From the NCBI GenBank assembly GCA_963718995.1, contig CAVRAP010000020.1:434001-498000 (forward strand): a stretch of 64,000 bases of DNA. The letters are read 5' to 3'. This document shows positions 50,431-60,273 of this stretch, piece after piece. The number at the start of each line of letters is the position of its first letter. Positions within the stretch are counted from its first letter, which is position 1. Made by a program: the position numbers and the translations under genes. Source of the DNA: UBA4744 sp963718995. Lineage in GTDB: Bacteria > Actinomycetota > Acidimicrobiia > Spongiisociales > UBA4744. Under the pieces are notes generated by a model. It worked only from the letters and a program-made list of their open reading frames with translations, made no database searches and was not told where the DNA came from.

Positions 50431-52587
50431 GTGAAGCGAGAACTGGGGATCTTCTCGGTTGTTGCGATAAGCCTCGGAGCCATGATCGGCTCGGGTATCT
50501 TCGTTTTACCGGGCCTGGCTACCAAAATCGCCGGGCCGTCTGCGCCGCTTGCCTACTTCATAGCCGGGCTGATCGTTGTTCCGGCCGCATTCGCCAAATC
50601 TGAGATGGCCACCGCCATGCCCGAAGCCGGCGGAACCTACGTCTTTGTCGACAAGGGAATGGGGCCCCTCATGGGAACCGTCGCCGGTTTTGGGGTCTGG
50701 TTCTCGCTTGTCTTCAAGGCAGCATTCGCCCTCGTCGGTCTCGGGGCGTACCTGGTCGTCTTTGCCGATCTGCCGGTCAAGGCGGTCGCCGTCGGGTTGA
50801 CGATCGGCCTCGTCCTCCTCAACGCGATCGGGATCAAGCAAACCGCCGGCGTGCAACGGTTCGTTGTGTTCGGAGTGTTGGCCATGCTCCTGGTACTCAT
50901 CGTCCTTGGTGCGCCGAGAGTCGATCCCGATGCCTTTGCCGGTTTCTTTGAGGAGGGAGCGTCGGGGTTGTTCCTGGCGACCGGGGTCATCTTCGTTTCT
51001 TATGCCGGAGTGACCAAGGTGGCCAGCGTCGCCGGGGAGGTAAGCAAGCCGGGCCGGAATATTCCGCTGGGGATACTGGGCAGCCTCGGTCTGATGATGC
51101 TGGTCTATCCCGCCATCGTCGTGGTGATGATCGGTGTGGTTGGGACGGACGCCCTGTCCGGTTCCGGAACTCCGGTGGTCGACACGGCGCGGAGGTTCGC
51201 CAATGAAGCCGGTGTCGACGTTGTCGCCGTGATGGCCGTACTTGCCCTTATCAGCATGGCGAACGCCGGCCTGCTGGCATCTTCGCGCTATCCGTTCGCC
51301 ATGAGCCGCAATGCCCTCGCGCCACCCGTGTTCCAGCACCTCAGCAAGAAGACCGGCGCCCCCGTTGCCTCCATCATCGTCACCGGCGGAGTCATGGGGC
51401 TCCTGGTGGCGTTCGTTCCCCTCTTGGAGATCGCCAAACTGGCCAGCGCCTTTCAGTTGCTCGTATTCGCCCTGAACAACCTCGCGCTGATTGCGTTTCG
51501 GGAGAGCCGAGTCGATTGGTATCGCCCCACGTTTCGCATTCGGTTCTACCCTTGGCTTCCCATCATTGGCATCCTGGCCTGTCTCGGCCTTCTCACGCAG
51601 CTCGGGACCCTGCCGTTGTTAGGAGCCGCGGGGATCACGTTGTTCGGAGTCGGCTGGTATCAGGTTTTTGGACGATCCCGCGTAAGCAAACAGAGCGCCT
51701 CGCTCGATGCATTGAGGATTCGGGCCACCGAGAACCTCGTTGAGACTACGAGCGAGAGCCTCCAGTCGGCCGGTTCGCATAGCCTCCTCGTGATCATGCG
51801 ACAGGGGATCACCGAGGACCGCGAACGGGCCGTCCTCAGATTGGGATTGCAGTTCGTTGCCCCCAACGCACGGGTGGGGGTGGTTCATCTCGACGGCCCC
51901 GGCCAGGCAGAAGGCAGCCAGGAGCATCACCTTGAGGAGTTCGCCGTTGCGGCCCTCGAGACCGATGAAGTAGAGGTTGACGAACACCGAACTCGCCTCC
52001 GCCGGGGAGCTTTGCTCGATGCTGTGCGACAACATGAGCCGGATCTGATTCTGATTGAGTTACCACCACCGAACCGGCGCACCCGGCCGTACATCAACGA
52101 CGTTCGGTGGCTTCGCGAACACGCCAACCGGACGGTGCTGTTCTTCCACTACCGGGGGATGCAGAAGGTAACAACCATCGCCATCATGGGCTCCGGCGGC
52201 CCGGCTGATGTTGCCAAGATCACCCTGGCCCACCGCATTGCCGAAAGATCAGGTGCATCGCTCCAATTCGGTCACATGCTCAGCGAAATCGCCTCGGATG
52301 CTGAGGCCGATTCGATTCGCTCGTATCACGCCCAGTTAGGTGACGTCATCGATGGGCCGACGGAGAGCAAGGTGGCCCGGGCGGCGGATCTTTTCGGGGT
52401 ACTGGACGAGCTCACCACGGGGGCAGATCTGGTCATTCTCGGTGCTGCCAGCCGGACCTCGACCCGGTTCAGTGACCTTTCTGAGCGCATCGCCGGATCA
52501 CTCGACCTCCCGGTCCTGACCGTGCGGCCCGCCGTGCCTCACAAATCCACAAGGAGGCGGCGCCTCCTCGAGCGGCTGATCTACTGA
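50431..52587 (+). CDS. APC family transporter with C-terminal universal-stress-protein domains
   Basis: A 718-residue protein. Residues 1-430 form an amino-acid/polyamine/cation permease with about 12 membrane segments, beginning GIFSVVAISLGAMIGSGIFV, the substrate-binding helix-1 motif of the superfamily. Residues about 440-718 form soluble UspA-like modules, ending with DLVILGAASRTST and LPVLTVRPA, the nucleotide-binding end of the fold. The Usp part probably regulates transport. Start is GTG 50431. It is convergent with the membrane protein at 52680. Confidence 0.88.
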   Translation: MKRELGIFSVVAISLGAMIGSGIFVLPGLATKIAGPSAPLAYFIAGLIVVPAAFAKSEMATAMPEAGGTYVFVDKGMGPLMGTVAGFGVWFSLVFKAAFALVGLGAYLVVFADLPVKAVAVGLTIGLVLLNAIGIKQTAGVQRFVVFGVLAMLLVLIVLGAPRVDPDAFAGFFEEGASGLFLATGVIFVSYAGVTKVASVAGEVSKPGRNIPLGILGSLGLMMLVYPAIVVVMIGVVGTDALSGSGTPVVDTARRFANEAGVDVVAVMAVLALISMANAGLLASSRYPFAMSRNALAPPVFQHLSKKTGAPVASIIVTGGVMGLLVAFVPLLEIAKLASAFQLLVFALNNLALIAFRESRVDWYRPTFRIRFYPWLPIIGILACLGLLTQLGTLPLLGAAGITLFGVGWYQVFGRSRVSKQSASLDALRIRATENLVETTSESLQSAGSHSLLVIMRQGITEDRERAVLRLGLQFVAPNARVGVVHLDGPGQAEGSQEHHLEEFAVAALETDEVEVDEHRTRLRRGALLDAVRQHEPDLILIELPPPNRRTRPYINDVRWLREHANRTVLFFHYRGMQKVTTIAIMGSGGPADVAKITLAHRIAERSGASLQFGHMLSEIASDAEADSIRSYHAQLGDVIDGPTESKVARAADLFGVLDELTTGADLVILGAASRTSTRFSDLSERIAGSLDLPVLTVRPAVPHKSTRRRRLLERLIY

Positions 52588-52679
52588 AAAACACTCTCAC
52601 ACCCGAACTCTGCCGGCCCAACCCGATGCAACCGATGCCTCGTGCGACGCATCAACGCCACTCTGTCCGCAGGCCGACC

Positions 52680-53405
52680 TCAGGCCGCCGATTCCCGTGA
52701 GACGGAGGATGCTGCGGGTTCCGGACGCACGGTATAGAGAAACCCGACGAACATGAGCACAGCTCCAACGAATTCGCCGACGTACAGGGCTATTGGAACG
52801 CCCGAGCGCTGCATCGCTCCCCCGAAGGCCGGGGCCATGGCGCCCGCCGCAATGAAAATATTGCCGATCATCCGGTGAGCCATCAGCCGTTTCCGCCAGT
52901 ACACAAAAGCTGAGTAGAGAGCTCCGCCGACCAGCATCAGCACCCCGTAGATGTTGAAGAAGGGGGTAAGGACCCTTACTCCCGACGAGGTGATGGCTCC
53001 GCCGCTCAACTCGCCTTCCAACATCAGCGCCGGGTTGAGATCGGCGGAAAAGACCTTGAAGGCCGCATAGAGGGACCCGGCGGCAAGCAACCCCATCAGC
53101 AGGTGGGATACCTTCACGCCGCCGACGGTGCGCCGAACCAACAGATAGACCGTTCCCTGACCAAGCCAGGCGGCCACGAGGATCGCCCCGAAGAGGTACC
53201 AGAGACGAAACACCATCGGACTCCAACCGAAGAACCCGAACCACGCTTCCATCAAACCGCCGACGCCGTACATGAGGAAACCAACGCCCCACAGCAGGAG
53301 AAAAGGTGGGCGATGCCGGGTCCATCGTTTCAGCACCATGAAGGCAAAGACGAAGGTGACAAGGGCCGATCCAAGCGGCAGATAGGAAGAAAGCACCTGT
53401 TCCAT
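52680..53405 (-). CDS. Seven-helix membrane protein
   Basis: A 241-residue protein with about seven membrane segments (for example LGSALVTFVFAFMVLKRW, LWYLFGAILVAAWLGQGTVY, LLMGLLAAGSLYAAFKVF and GNIFIAAGAMAPAFGGAM). I recognise no catalytic motif. The ATG at 53405 was chosen because the N terminus then reads MEQVLSSYLPLGSALVTF, a normal first helix. It lies 7 bp after a tiny membrane protein on the same strand. A family of conserved actinobacterial membrane proteins of this size exists without known function. Confidence 0.75.
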   Translation of the reverse strand: MEQVLSSYLPLGSALVTFVFAFMVLKRWTRHRPPFLLLWGVGFLMYGVGGLMEAWFGFFGWSPMVFRLWYLFGAILVAAWLGQGTVYLLVRRTVGGVKVSHLLMGLLAAGSLYAAFKVFSADLNPALMLEGELSGGAITSSGVRVLTPFFNIYGVLMLVGGALYSAFVYWRKRLMAHRMIGNIFIAAGAMAPAFGGAMQRSGVPIALYVGEFVGAVLMFVGFLYTVRPEPAASSVSRESAA

Positions 53406-53412
53406 AGCGCCC

Positions 53413-53517
53413 TCAGCCGGTTGCCACAACGAAGATGGCAAAGACCACCAGGGCAACTGCAGCCACGGCCAACAGCGCGAGAATTACCGGTACGGCCTTG
53501 TTCCGTTCCGAACTCAA
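53413..53517 (-). CDS. 34-residue single-helix membrane protein
   Basis: A small frame starting with TTG at 53517 after GGGAGGT with six bases between. The product is LSSERNKAVPVILALLAVAA followed by VALVVFAIFVVATG: a short positively charged head and one long membrane helix. It lies 7 bp before the seven-helix protein gene on the same strand, and could be a partner subunit. The reading rests on the ribosome-binding site, composition and position. Confidence 0.6.
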   Translation of the reverse strand: MSSERNKAVPVILALLAVAAVALVVFAIFVVATG

Positions 53518-53680
53518 AGAAGACCTCCCGCGGCTGGTCCTTCGAACTTACGGCGATCGAAAAGCGACTTCAAGTCGGAACAAGCCGAGATCCACACACA
53601 TCAAACGGCGGATGGTGCAAGCGCACGAGAAGTAAGGCGGTTGTGGATCCTTCTATTCCCCGGATCTTCATGACCCCGAC

Positions 53681-54472
53681 TTAGAACGGGACCGACCAGC
53701 CGCCCACCAGAAACACGCGCGCTGCGCCGATCAGTAACGCGAGCAGGATGAGCGTTCCCCATGCCGGCTGAACCGGCGCACGAACCGGATCGATCTCGCG
53801 CGGTTCGAACGACGCCACAAGCGTGAAGAGGAGGAACACCCCGCTCCACGGCAGCATCGACAGCGCCTCCGAAGCTCCGTCCGGGCCTAGCAACGGAAGA
53901 GTCAGGAGCGCTCCAAAAACCCAGGCGACGATCCCGATCACCCCGACATACGCCAGTCTGGCTTGTCGTGTGGCGAGGTCCTTGGCGTAGCGGGCAAAAC
54001 GCAGCAACGCGGGGGTGGCCAGCAAACCGATCCCGAGCAAACCGGCTGCCCCCAAGACCGCCACCACCCAGCTCAGGGCCGGAGGCAGGTCGAGAGATGC
54101 GAGCGCCAGCGCGGCGTCGGAATCACTTCCGAATGGCGCACGCACCAGAGCCAGCGAGCCGTGTCGAAAAAGGTGCAACATGACCCAGAGCACCGCCAAT
54201 CGGGTTCCGTCGTAGTGGGTGCCTCCCCGGTAGATGCCTGCCAGCGCCCAACCAACGAGGAGGACCAGCAGGACTCCACCCGACCAGGCCACGTCAGAAC
54301 CCGACGCGAAAAACTCCACCCGATCGGGGTACCAATGCGGCTCCCGATCGAACACCAGGCCCGTTGCGACAAGCCCCACCTGATAGACCTGCAAAGCCAC
54401 TACCGTCCCGAGCGCAAAACCGAGTGAGGAATTCACTGCCAGCGTGGCGAAGCCCAAGCGACGGGATTGCAT
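53681..54472 (-). CDS. Polytopic membrane protein
   Basis: A 263-residue protein with seven or eight membrane segments (LGFATLAVNSSLGFALGTVV, VLLVLLVGWALAGIYRGG, LSWVVAVLGAAGLLGIGLLA, LAYVGVIGIVAWVFGALLTL). Not recognised. The start is ATG 54472 (MQSRRLGFATLAV), which gives a positively charged head before the first helix; a longer open frame upstream overlaps the divergent DUF427 gene and is rejected. It follows at a distance the two other membrane genes on the same strand. Confidence 0.7.
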   Translation of the reverse strand: MQSRRLGFATLAVNSSLGFALGTVVALQVYQVGLVATGLVFDREPHWYPDRVEFFASGSDVAWSGGVLLVLLVGWALAGIYRGGTHYDGTRLAVLWVMLHLFRHGSLALVRAPFGSDSDAALALASLDLPPALSWVVAVLGAAGLLGIGLLATPALLRFARYAKDLATRQARLAYVGVIGIVAWVFGALLTLPLLGPDGASEALSMLPWSGVFLLFTLVASFEPREIDPVRAPVQPAWGTLILLALLIGAARVFLVGGWSVPF

Positions 54473-54563
54473 AGGTCGGAGGCTACCGATCGAAAGGCGG
54501 GCCAGGCGGAATGCTCGATCAACGTTCGGCGTTGAACAGCACCCAAGCGTCCCGGAGATTGCA

Positions 54564-55304
54564 ATGTCGCCCATGAGAATCGAACCAGGCCAGAAGCGGG
54601 TCCGTGTCTTCCTGGGAGGTGAAGTAATCGCCGATTCGGCCAACGTCAAGCTGGTCTGGGAGAAGCCTTACTACCCCACGTACTTCATCCCGGAAGCCGA
54701 CGTACGAATGGAGTTGCTCACTCCCACGAACCATACCAAGCGCTCTCCGAGCCGCGGGGAGGCCAAATTCTTCTCAGTGAAAGGCGGCACATCGACGGCC
54801 GAGAACGCCGCCTACCACCATCCCGATTCGCCTATTGCCGACCTGCCCGGCCATATAGCGTTCGTCTGGGACGCGATGGATGCTTGGTTTGAAGAAGACG
54901 AAGAAGTCTTTGTCCACGCCCGCGATCCCTACACGCGAGTTGACATTCTGGCGAGTTCTCGCCACATCAAGGTCGAAGTGGACGGCACGACCGTGGCCGA
55001 CAGTCACCATGCCCGGTTCCTGTTCGAAACCGGGTTGCCGACGCGTTACTACCTCCCCAAGACGGATGTCCGGATGGACCTCCTCCACCCGACGGCGACC
55101 AGAACTCATTGCCCCTACAAAGGAACGGCTCAGTACTGGTCCGTCGAGGTGGATGGGGAAGTCCACGACGATATTGTCTGGGGGTACCGGACGCCCGTCG
55201 AAGAGAGCATGCGAGTAGCCGGGTTGGTCAGTTTCTATAACGAAAAGGTCGACGTGTTTGTCGATGGGGTTATCCAGGGTCGGCCCAAGACCGTTTTCTC
55301 CTAG
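54564..55304 (+). CDS. Protein with two DUF427 domains
   Basis: A 246-residue protein made of two DUF427 domains, each with a strand pair (RVRVFLGGEVIADSANVKLV; HIKVEVDGTTVADSHHARFL), a Tyr-Phe/Tyr-Leu-Pro-x-x-D-V-R-M segment (YFIPEADVRMELL; YYLPKTDVRMDLL) and a GEAKFFSVKG/GTAQYWSVEV strand. DUF427 proteins are conserved and uncharacterised, and tandem copies are frequent. The start at 54564 (MSPMRIEPGQKRVRVFLGG) was chosen because the first domain begins immediately after it. It is divergent from the membrane protein at 53681. Confidence 0.87.
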   Translation: MSPMRIEPGQKRVRVFLGGEVIADSANVKLVWEKPYYPTYFIPEADVRMELLTPTNHTKRSPSRGEAKFFSVKGGTSTAENAAYHHPDSPIADLPGHIAFVWDAMDAWFEEDEEVFVHARDPYTRVDILASSRHIKVEVDGTTVADSHHARFLFETGLPTRYYLPKTDVRMDLLHPTATRTHCPYKGTAQYWSVEVDGEVHDDIVWGYRTPVEESMRVAGLVSFYNEKVDVFVDGVIQGRPKTVFS

Positions 55305-55335
55305 GAGCTACCGGCCGGTCGGTCGGCGCGTTCGG

Positions 55336-56022
55336 TCAGAACGGCACACCCACGGCATCGCACAGGAACTTCATGAACGGTACGGTTCGCTTGCTGTAGT
55401 CCAGAAACTGTTCCAAGAACTGGTCTGACGTTATCTGTTTCTGGGTGAGACGAGTTGAGGCGATGAAGTCCTTGCGCTTGAGATCCTCGATCCATGGATG
55501 ATGCTCGGAGTACCCCTTCGGGGGGCGAATGAGCGAATCGCCGGTGATCGTGAACACATCGGTGAACCGCTTCCCGCGGGTTGCCTTCTTCCAGGACTCG
55601 GGGTCGGCGTCGATCCGTTCTCGAATGGCATAGGCCACCTTGGTTTCCGGCCGCCATAACCCCGCCCCCATGTAGCACTCACCGGGCTGGAGGTTCATGT
55701 AGAAGCCGGGGGCGTGCACGTCCTTGGCCGAGGCGTGTCGGAACTGGACGCCCGTGTTTTCCTTGTACGGGCTCTTGTCCTTGGCAAAACGGGTATCGCG
55801 CTGAATTCGGAAGAGGGAACCACCCACCTTGCGAGAATCGGCCACGAAATGCGGTGAGATCCCTTCCAGGGGTCCTGCAAACTCGTTGATGAAATCCAGC
55901 GCGGGTTCGCGAACGAAACGCTCATAATCATCCTGGTGTTCCTTGAACCACTCACGATTGTTGTTTTCCGCAAGATCGTTCAAGAACGCGAAAAGCTTGG
56001 GAGAGAAGAATCGTTTGCTCAT
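55336..56022 (-). CDS. DUF2461 (TIGR02453) family protein
   Basis: A 228-residue protein that starts RFFSPKLFAFLNDLAENNNR and has the family pattern EWFKEHQDDYERFVREPALD, FRIQRDTRFAKDKSPYKENTG and GFYMNLQPGECYMGAGLW. Members are widespread and of unknown function. Its length is normal. It is convergent with the DUF427 gene (31 bp apart) and lies just upstream, on the same strand side, of nothing; the next gene on the minus strand is 77 bp beyond. Confidence 0.92.
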   Translation of the reverse strand: MSKRFFSPKLFAFLNDLAENNNREWFKEHQDDYERFVREPALDFINEFAGPLEGISPHFVADSRKVGGSLFRIQRDTRFAKDKSPYKENTGVQFRHASAKDVHAPGFYMNLQPGECYMGAGLWRPETKVAYAIRERIDADPESWKKATRGKRFTDVFTITGDSLIRPPKGYSEHHPWIEDLKRKDFIASTRLTQKQITSDQFLEQFLDYSKRTVPFMKFLCDAVGVPF

Positions 56023-56099
56023 GCGACCACGCTACCGAATGAACGGAACCGGGGGAACCCCTCTGTCCGTTGTCCGTCCTCAGCCCTACCCGGCCATCT

Positions 56100-59000
56100 T
56101 CAAGCCCAGGCGTTGATGCCTTCGGCAGCCAGCGCTTCGAGTTCGGGCAGCAGTAGCTGCATCTGCTCCTCGAGTCGCTGCCAGGCCCGGGTCAAGCCTT
56201 CGAAATCTCCCGCTTTGCCCAGGTCGTTCATTCGTTTGGCTGCTTCAAACGGCCCACGGGCTGCAAAGAGTCCCACCGTGCCTTTGATCCGGTGCGACAA
56301 TTCGCGTGGGGTGACGAGATCGCCTGCTTCGAGGCCCGTCAAGATCTGATCTCGAAGATTCGGGTATTCGTCTACGAAGAGTTGCGCCATCTCCTTGAGC
56401 AAGTCGGTCATTCCTTCGACTCGATCGAGCGCTTCCTGCCGGTCGATGACCGTAGAGACCGCTTGGACGGCCCGGGCCGGGTCACCCTTGCGGTCGGGAG
56501 CGGTCTTGCCGACGAGTTGCTCAATCGTTGCATAGAGCTCGTCGGCGCTGAATGGTTTCGACACGTACGCATCCATGCCTGCGTCGATGCATCGCTGACG
56601 ATCCGACTCCATAGCGTGGGCGGTGAGCGCCACGATCGGGATGTGGGACTTTCCGCCTTCCCATTGCCTGATCACCTGGGTTGCCTCGAGCCCATCGAGT
56701 TCGGGCATCTGCACATCCATGAGCACCGCATCGAAACTCGATTCTTGAACAGCTTCGACGGCCTTGAGTCCGTCCTCGACGGAAACCACCGAGTGGCCCC
56801 GCTTCTCGAGAAGCCGGATCGCGAGCATGCGGTTGGTCGGACTGTCATCGGCCAACAGCAAACGCAGCCGGGGTCGGCGTTCCCGCAACCAGTGCTTGGT
56901 GACGAGGATCTCGGGATGCATTCGTTCAGAAGTCACCAAACGGACCGCATCGAGCAGTTCGGAATGGGAAACGGGCTTGGTCAGGTACGCCGAGACTCCG
57001 GCGTTTCGGAAACGTGCCGCGTCGCCACGCTCGCCGGCGACCGGGACTGCGAGTACCGGGACATCCTTGAAATCGGGGTGGTTAGCGATCCGGCTACACG
57101 TCTCGAGAACGTTCTCGAGCACATCAACCACGATCGCGTGCGGTCGCATCTGGAGCCGGGCGAGGTCGTGCATCGTATCGAGCGCCGCGCCCAGATCAGC
57201 GACGACGGACGTCGCCACGTCTCCCTGGCGGAGCATCTCGCTCAGGTTGCGCTGGGCGGCGACTGCGTCTGCGATGACCAGCACCCGGAGTTCGGCTCCG
57301 TCGGAGGGTTCGCCACTGCCCATCAGGTCGATCAGGTTCGCTTCGGTCAGGCGAGCTGTGAAGTGAAACTGGCTGCCCTTCCCCACTTCGCCCTCAACCC
57401 ATATCCTGCCGCCCATCATTTTCACCAGATCCGCGGTAATCGAGAGCCCCAGGCCGGTGCCACCGTACTTGCGGGTTGTCGATCCGTCGGCCTGGGCAAA
57501 CGAATCGAAAATGCTGTCCCGGATATCTTCGGGGATCCCGATGCCGGTATCCGAGATCACGAAGTGCAATTCGATCCCGTCGTCGGACATCGAGTCCACA
57601 TCCACCGAGACTTCCACCCGGCCGACATGGGTGAACTTCAGGGCGTTACCCAGCAAATTGAAAAGGATCTGGCGAACCCGGCCGGGGTCGCCGACGACCG
57701 CATCGGGCACAGAGGGATCAAGCTTCGCCGACAGTTCGAGCCCTTTTTCGGCCGCCCGTACTGCCATGGTCCGTACCGTATCTCCGATCGTGTCACCAAG
57801 GCTGAACGGGATCGCTTCAAGTACCAGCTTCCCGGCTTCGATCTTGGACAGGTCCAGAAGATCGTTGATCAGCGTCAGTAACGCGTCGACTGCGGACTTC
57901 GTAGTTCCGAGATACTCACGCTGCTCGGCGTTGAGCTCTGTCTCGAGCGTGAGTTCGGTCATCCCCAAAATGGCGTTCATGGGTGTGCGAATCTCGTGGG
58001 AGACATTGGCCAGGAACTGGGCCTTACTAGCCGCTGCTTGCTGAGCGGCGTCTCTCGCTCGCTGCAATTCAATCTCCGCTTCTTTGCGAGCCGTGACGTC
58101 GCGAGCGTTGACCACCCAGGCCCCTACCTCGGGATCCCCCAACATGTTGACGGCCGTTGCCTCCATCAGCCTCCAGGTGCCGTCGGCGTGGACCATGCGA
58201 TGTTCAACCGGTCGGCTCGACGCACCGGCGACCACTGCCTGCCACGAGTCCCGGAGCGCGTCCCGGTCCTCCGGGTGTACCAATTGATAGAGATCTGTGT
58301 CGACGAGGTCGGGCGGGCGGTAGCCCAGAAGTCGCTCAACCGATCCACTGAGGAAAATGAGCGTGCCATCTTCGGACGTGGTGTAGAGCAGGTCGGCGAC
58401 GTTCTCGGCCACCAATCGAAGGCGACGCTCAGTCCGGTGCAGAGCATGCTCGGCTACTTTTCGACGCCGTTCCGACCGGTAGGCGACTATCAGGTTTGCG
58501 CACGAGGAGAGGAAAGGCTCGATGGCGGTCATGAGTGAGCTGTCGTAGCCACCGGGACGGTTGGCGATAGCAACGACGCCGACCAAATCCTCACCGCGCC
58601 GGAGGCCGACACCGAGGACGCTCTCCAGCCCGGAAGGAATAGCCGAACCTCCCGCACGGTCGAGATCCTGATGGGGATCATTCGACATTACCGGCCGACC
58701 GGTGGCGATCACGGCTTCGAGGAGTGTATTGATGCCGTCAAACTGAACTCCGCCGGCCGGGTCGGGGGCATCGAAGCGGGAGGACTCGGCGTTCCAGACA
58801 ACGCCGGAAACGGCATGAGGCTGCAGATACGGACCGTCGTCTCCCTGGTGGACTTCAGCGAGGAACCCGATTCCACTTCCCGTGAGATCAATGAGCTCCT
58901 CCAGCACACGCCCGAAAAGCACTCCTGGCTCGGCATCCGCAATGAAGTCTGATTGGAGGTGGGCAATGCTGTTGAGAAGGGCGTTCTTCTTCGCCAATTC

Positions 59001-60035
59001 TCGCTGCGTGTTTGCTAAATCGGTGACGTCGCTGATCGAAACCAGAACCCGGCTGAAGTCAGGCCCCCAACGACCGGTGGGGACCGACCAGTGCAGAACA
59101 CAGTCGATCGCTCTTCCCCGGATCGTCCGGCCGGCAAATTCTATAACCAGGCGATCTTCGCCGTCCCAGATAGCTTGCAGCTGATCTATGAAGGAGTCGA
59201 GCGTTTCCTGGTCTGCCGTGCGAGGATCGATCGAGCCGAGTAGCTGGTCACGATCTTCGGCCTCGATCAGCATAACGGCGGCTTCGTTGACATCTGTCAC
59301 CACGACCAACCCGAACGTTTCCGCAACCACCTCGGGATGTTCCGCCAAATGGGCACGCAGGTCGACAACCCCTTGATCGCGCAAGTCCTCCAACCTCTTC
59401 GCTACCCGGCTGTAGTCCTCTTCCCAGAGCGATGTCGGAGCCCGGTCGAAGAGGTTGCGATATCCCTTTTCGGATCCACTGACGACGCGCCACAGCACAT
59501 GGAGTGCCCCGCTCAGCACCACGAAGATGGCCAGTTGGACGGCCATACCGAACAACTCGTTCTGGTCGAACTTCTCAAAAACACCGGCACCCTGGTCCGC
59601 CGCCCAGACCAGCTGACCTGCCCAGACAATCGTCAGGAAGCTGAGGTACTTCCAGAGATGTCTTCGTTGCACAAAGAGTCCGCCGAGGGCGCCGAGCGCC
59701 GCCACCCCGACCATCATGGCCGCCCGATTTTCACTCGATTGGACCGGAAGCTGGATGGCGGCAACCGTGACGACCACCAGAACAACCGGGAGAGCTTGCG
59801 GACGGTCGAGCCGCAGCTGGAGCAAAGCCATCAGCGAGCCCGCCAAGGCCAGCCCGGCGAAGAGCGCTAACGATGTATCGAAGGTGAACAGAGCCGCGCC
59901 TGCCAGGAACGGAAAGGCCACCAGTCCTAGCCACATGACACCGCGAATGAACTCGCCCTCGATAGCCATGAGCGCTCGGTCGATGGAAGCCCTCCGGGGG
60001 ACCTTTACCGGTTCAGGGAATGCGGAGCTGGACAT
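56100..60035 (-). CDS. Large membrane hybrid histidine kinase (PAS-GAF-PAS-HisKA-REC-REC-HPt)
   Basis: A 1311-residue phosphorelay protein. It has about seven N-terminal membrane segments, then a WEED-type PAS domain (APTSLWEEDYSRVAKRL), a GAF domain, a second PAS domain (RLRLVAENVADLLYTTSEDG), HisKA (NVSHEIRTPMNAILGMTEL, phospho-His 680), the ATPase (ILFNLLGNALKFTH, DTGIGIPEDI, GTGLGLSITADL), a first receiver without the full acidic pocket (RVLVIADAVAAQR), a second complete receiver (LLLADDSPTNRM, VLMDVQMPELDGL, SKPF) and a C-terminal HPt domain (LSHRIKGTVGLF). The start at 60035 was chosen as the first Met with a sensible N terminus. The signal is unknown. It shares domains with the kinases at 22517 and 36495. 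Confidence 0.9.
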   Translation of the reverse strand: MSSSAFPEPVKVPRRASIDRALMAIEGEFIRGVMWLGLVAFPFLAGAALFTFDTSLALFAGLALAGSLMALLQLRLDRPQALPVVLVVVTVAAIQLPVQSSENRAAMMVGVAALGALGGLFVQRRHLWKYLSFLTIVWAGQLVWAADQGAGVFEKFDQNELFGMAVQLAIFVVLSGALHVLWRVVSGSEKGYRNLFDRAPTSLWEEDYSRVAKRLEDLRDQGVVDLRAHLAEHPEVVAETFGLVVVTDVNEAAVMLIEAEDRDQLLGSIDPRTADQETLDSFIDQLQAIWDGEDRLVIEFAGRTIRGRAIDCVLHWSVPTGRWGPDFSRVLVSISDVTDLANTQRELAKKNALLNSIAHLQSDFIADAEPGVLFGRVLEELIDLTGSGIGFLAEVHQGDDGPYLQPHAVSGVVWNAESSRFDAPDPAGGVQFDGINTLLEAVIATGRPVMSNDPHQDLDRAGGSAIPSGLESVLGVGLRRGEDLVGVVAIANRPGGYDSSLMTAIEPFLSSCANLIVAYRSERRRKVAEHALHRTERRLRLVAENVADLLYTTSEDGTLIFLSGSVERLLGYRPPDLVDTDLYQLVHPEDRDALRDSWQAVVAGASSRPVEHRMVHADGTWRLMEATAVNMLGDPEVGAWVVNARDVTARKEAEIELQRARDAAQQAAASKAQFLANVSHEIRTPMNAILGMTELTLETELNAEQREYLGTTKSAVDALLTLINDLLDLSKIEAGKLVLEAIPFSLGDTIGDTVRTMAVRAAEKGLELSAKLDPSVPDAVVGDPGRVRQILFNLLGNALKFTHVGRVEVSVDVDSMSDDGIELHFVISDTGIGIPEDIRDSIFDSFAQADGSTTRKYGGTGLGLSITADLVKMMGGRIWVEGEVGKGSQFHFTARLTEANLIDLMGSGEPSDGAELRVLVIADAVAAQRNLSEMLRQGDVATSVVADLGAALDTMHDLARLQMRPHAIVVDVLENVLETCSRIANHPDFKDVPVLAVPVAGERGDAARFRNAGVSAYLTKPVSHSELLDAVRLVTSERMHPEILVTKHWLRERRPRLRLLLADDSPTNRMLAIRLLEKRGHSVVSVEDGLKAVEAVQESSFDAVLMDVQMPELDGLEATQVIRQWEGGKSHIPIVALTAHAMESDRQRCIDAGMDAYVSKPFSADELYATIEQLVGKTAPDRKGDPARAVQAVSTVIDRQEALDRVEGMTDLLKEMAQLFVDEYPNLRDQILTGLEAGDLVTPRELSHRIKGTVGLFAARGPFEAAKRMNDLGKAGDFEGLTRAWQRLEEQMQLLLPELEALAAEGINAWA

Positions 60036-60273
60036 ACCCCAGGGAAATCGGCATCGGAAGCGCCCTGCTTGAGGAATCATCCAGTCCGGACACCGCCTCT
60101 TTCTGGTCGTTCGAACCCCTCCACGACCACGTCGCGAATCGACACCACCCGGGACGACCCTCGGCTGGTCGGTGAGCACGGCGCGGAACATGATGCAAGC
60201 ATGAAAGGCGAGAACCGAACATGATCCGGACGTCGAGCGTGGCCGGCCGGGTCTTCGAGGACCGGAGGCGAGG
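60036..60273. other. Divergent intergenic region
   Basis: About 240 bp between the divergent large kinase and dehydratase genes. GGAGG and GAGG purine runs are seen before the plus-strand ATG, but no clear -10 or -35 element, inverted repeat or RNA motif was identified. Confidence 0.4.
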
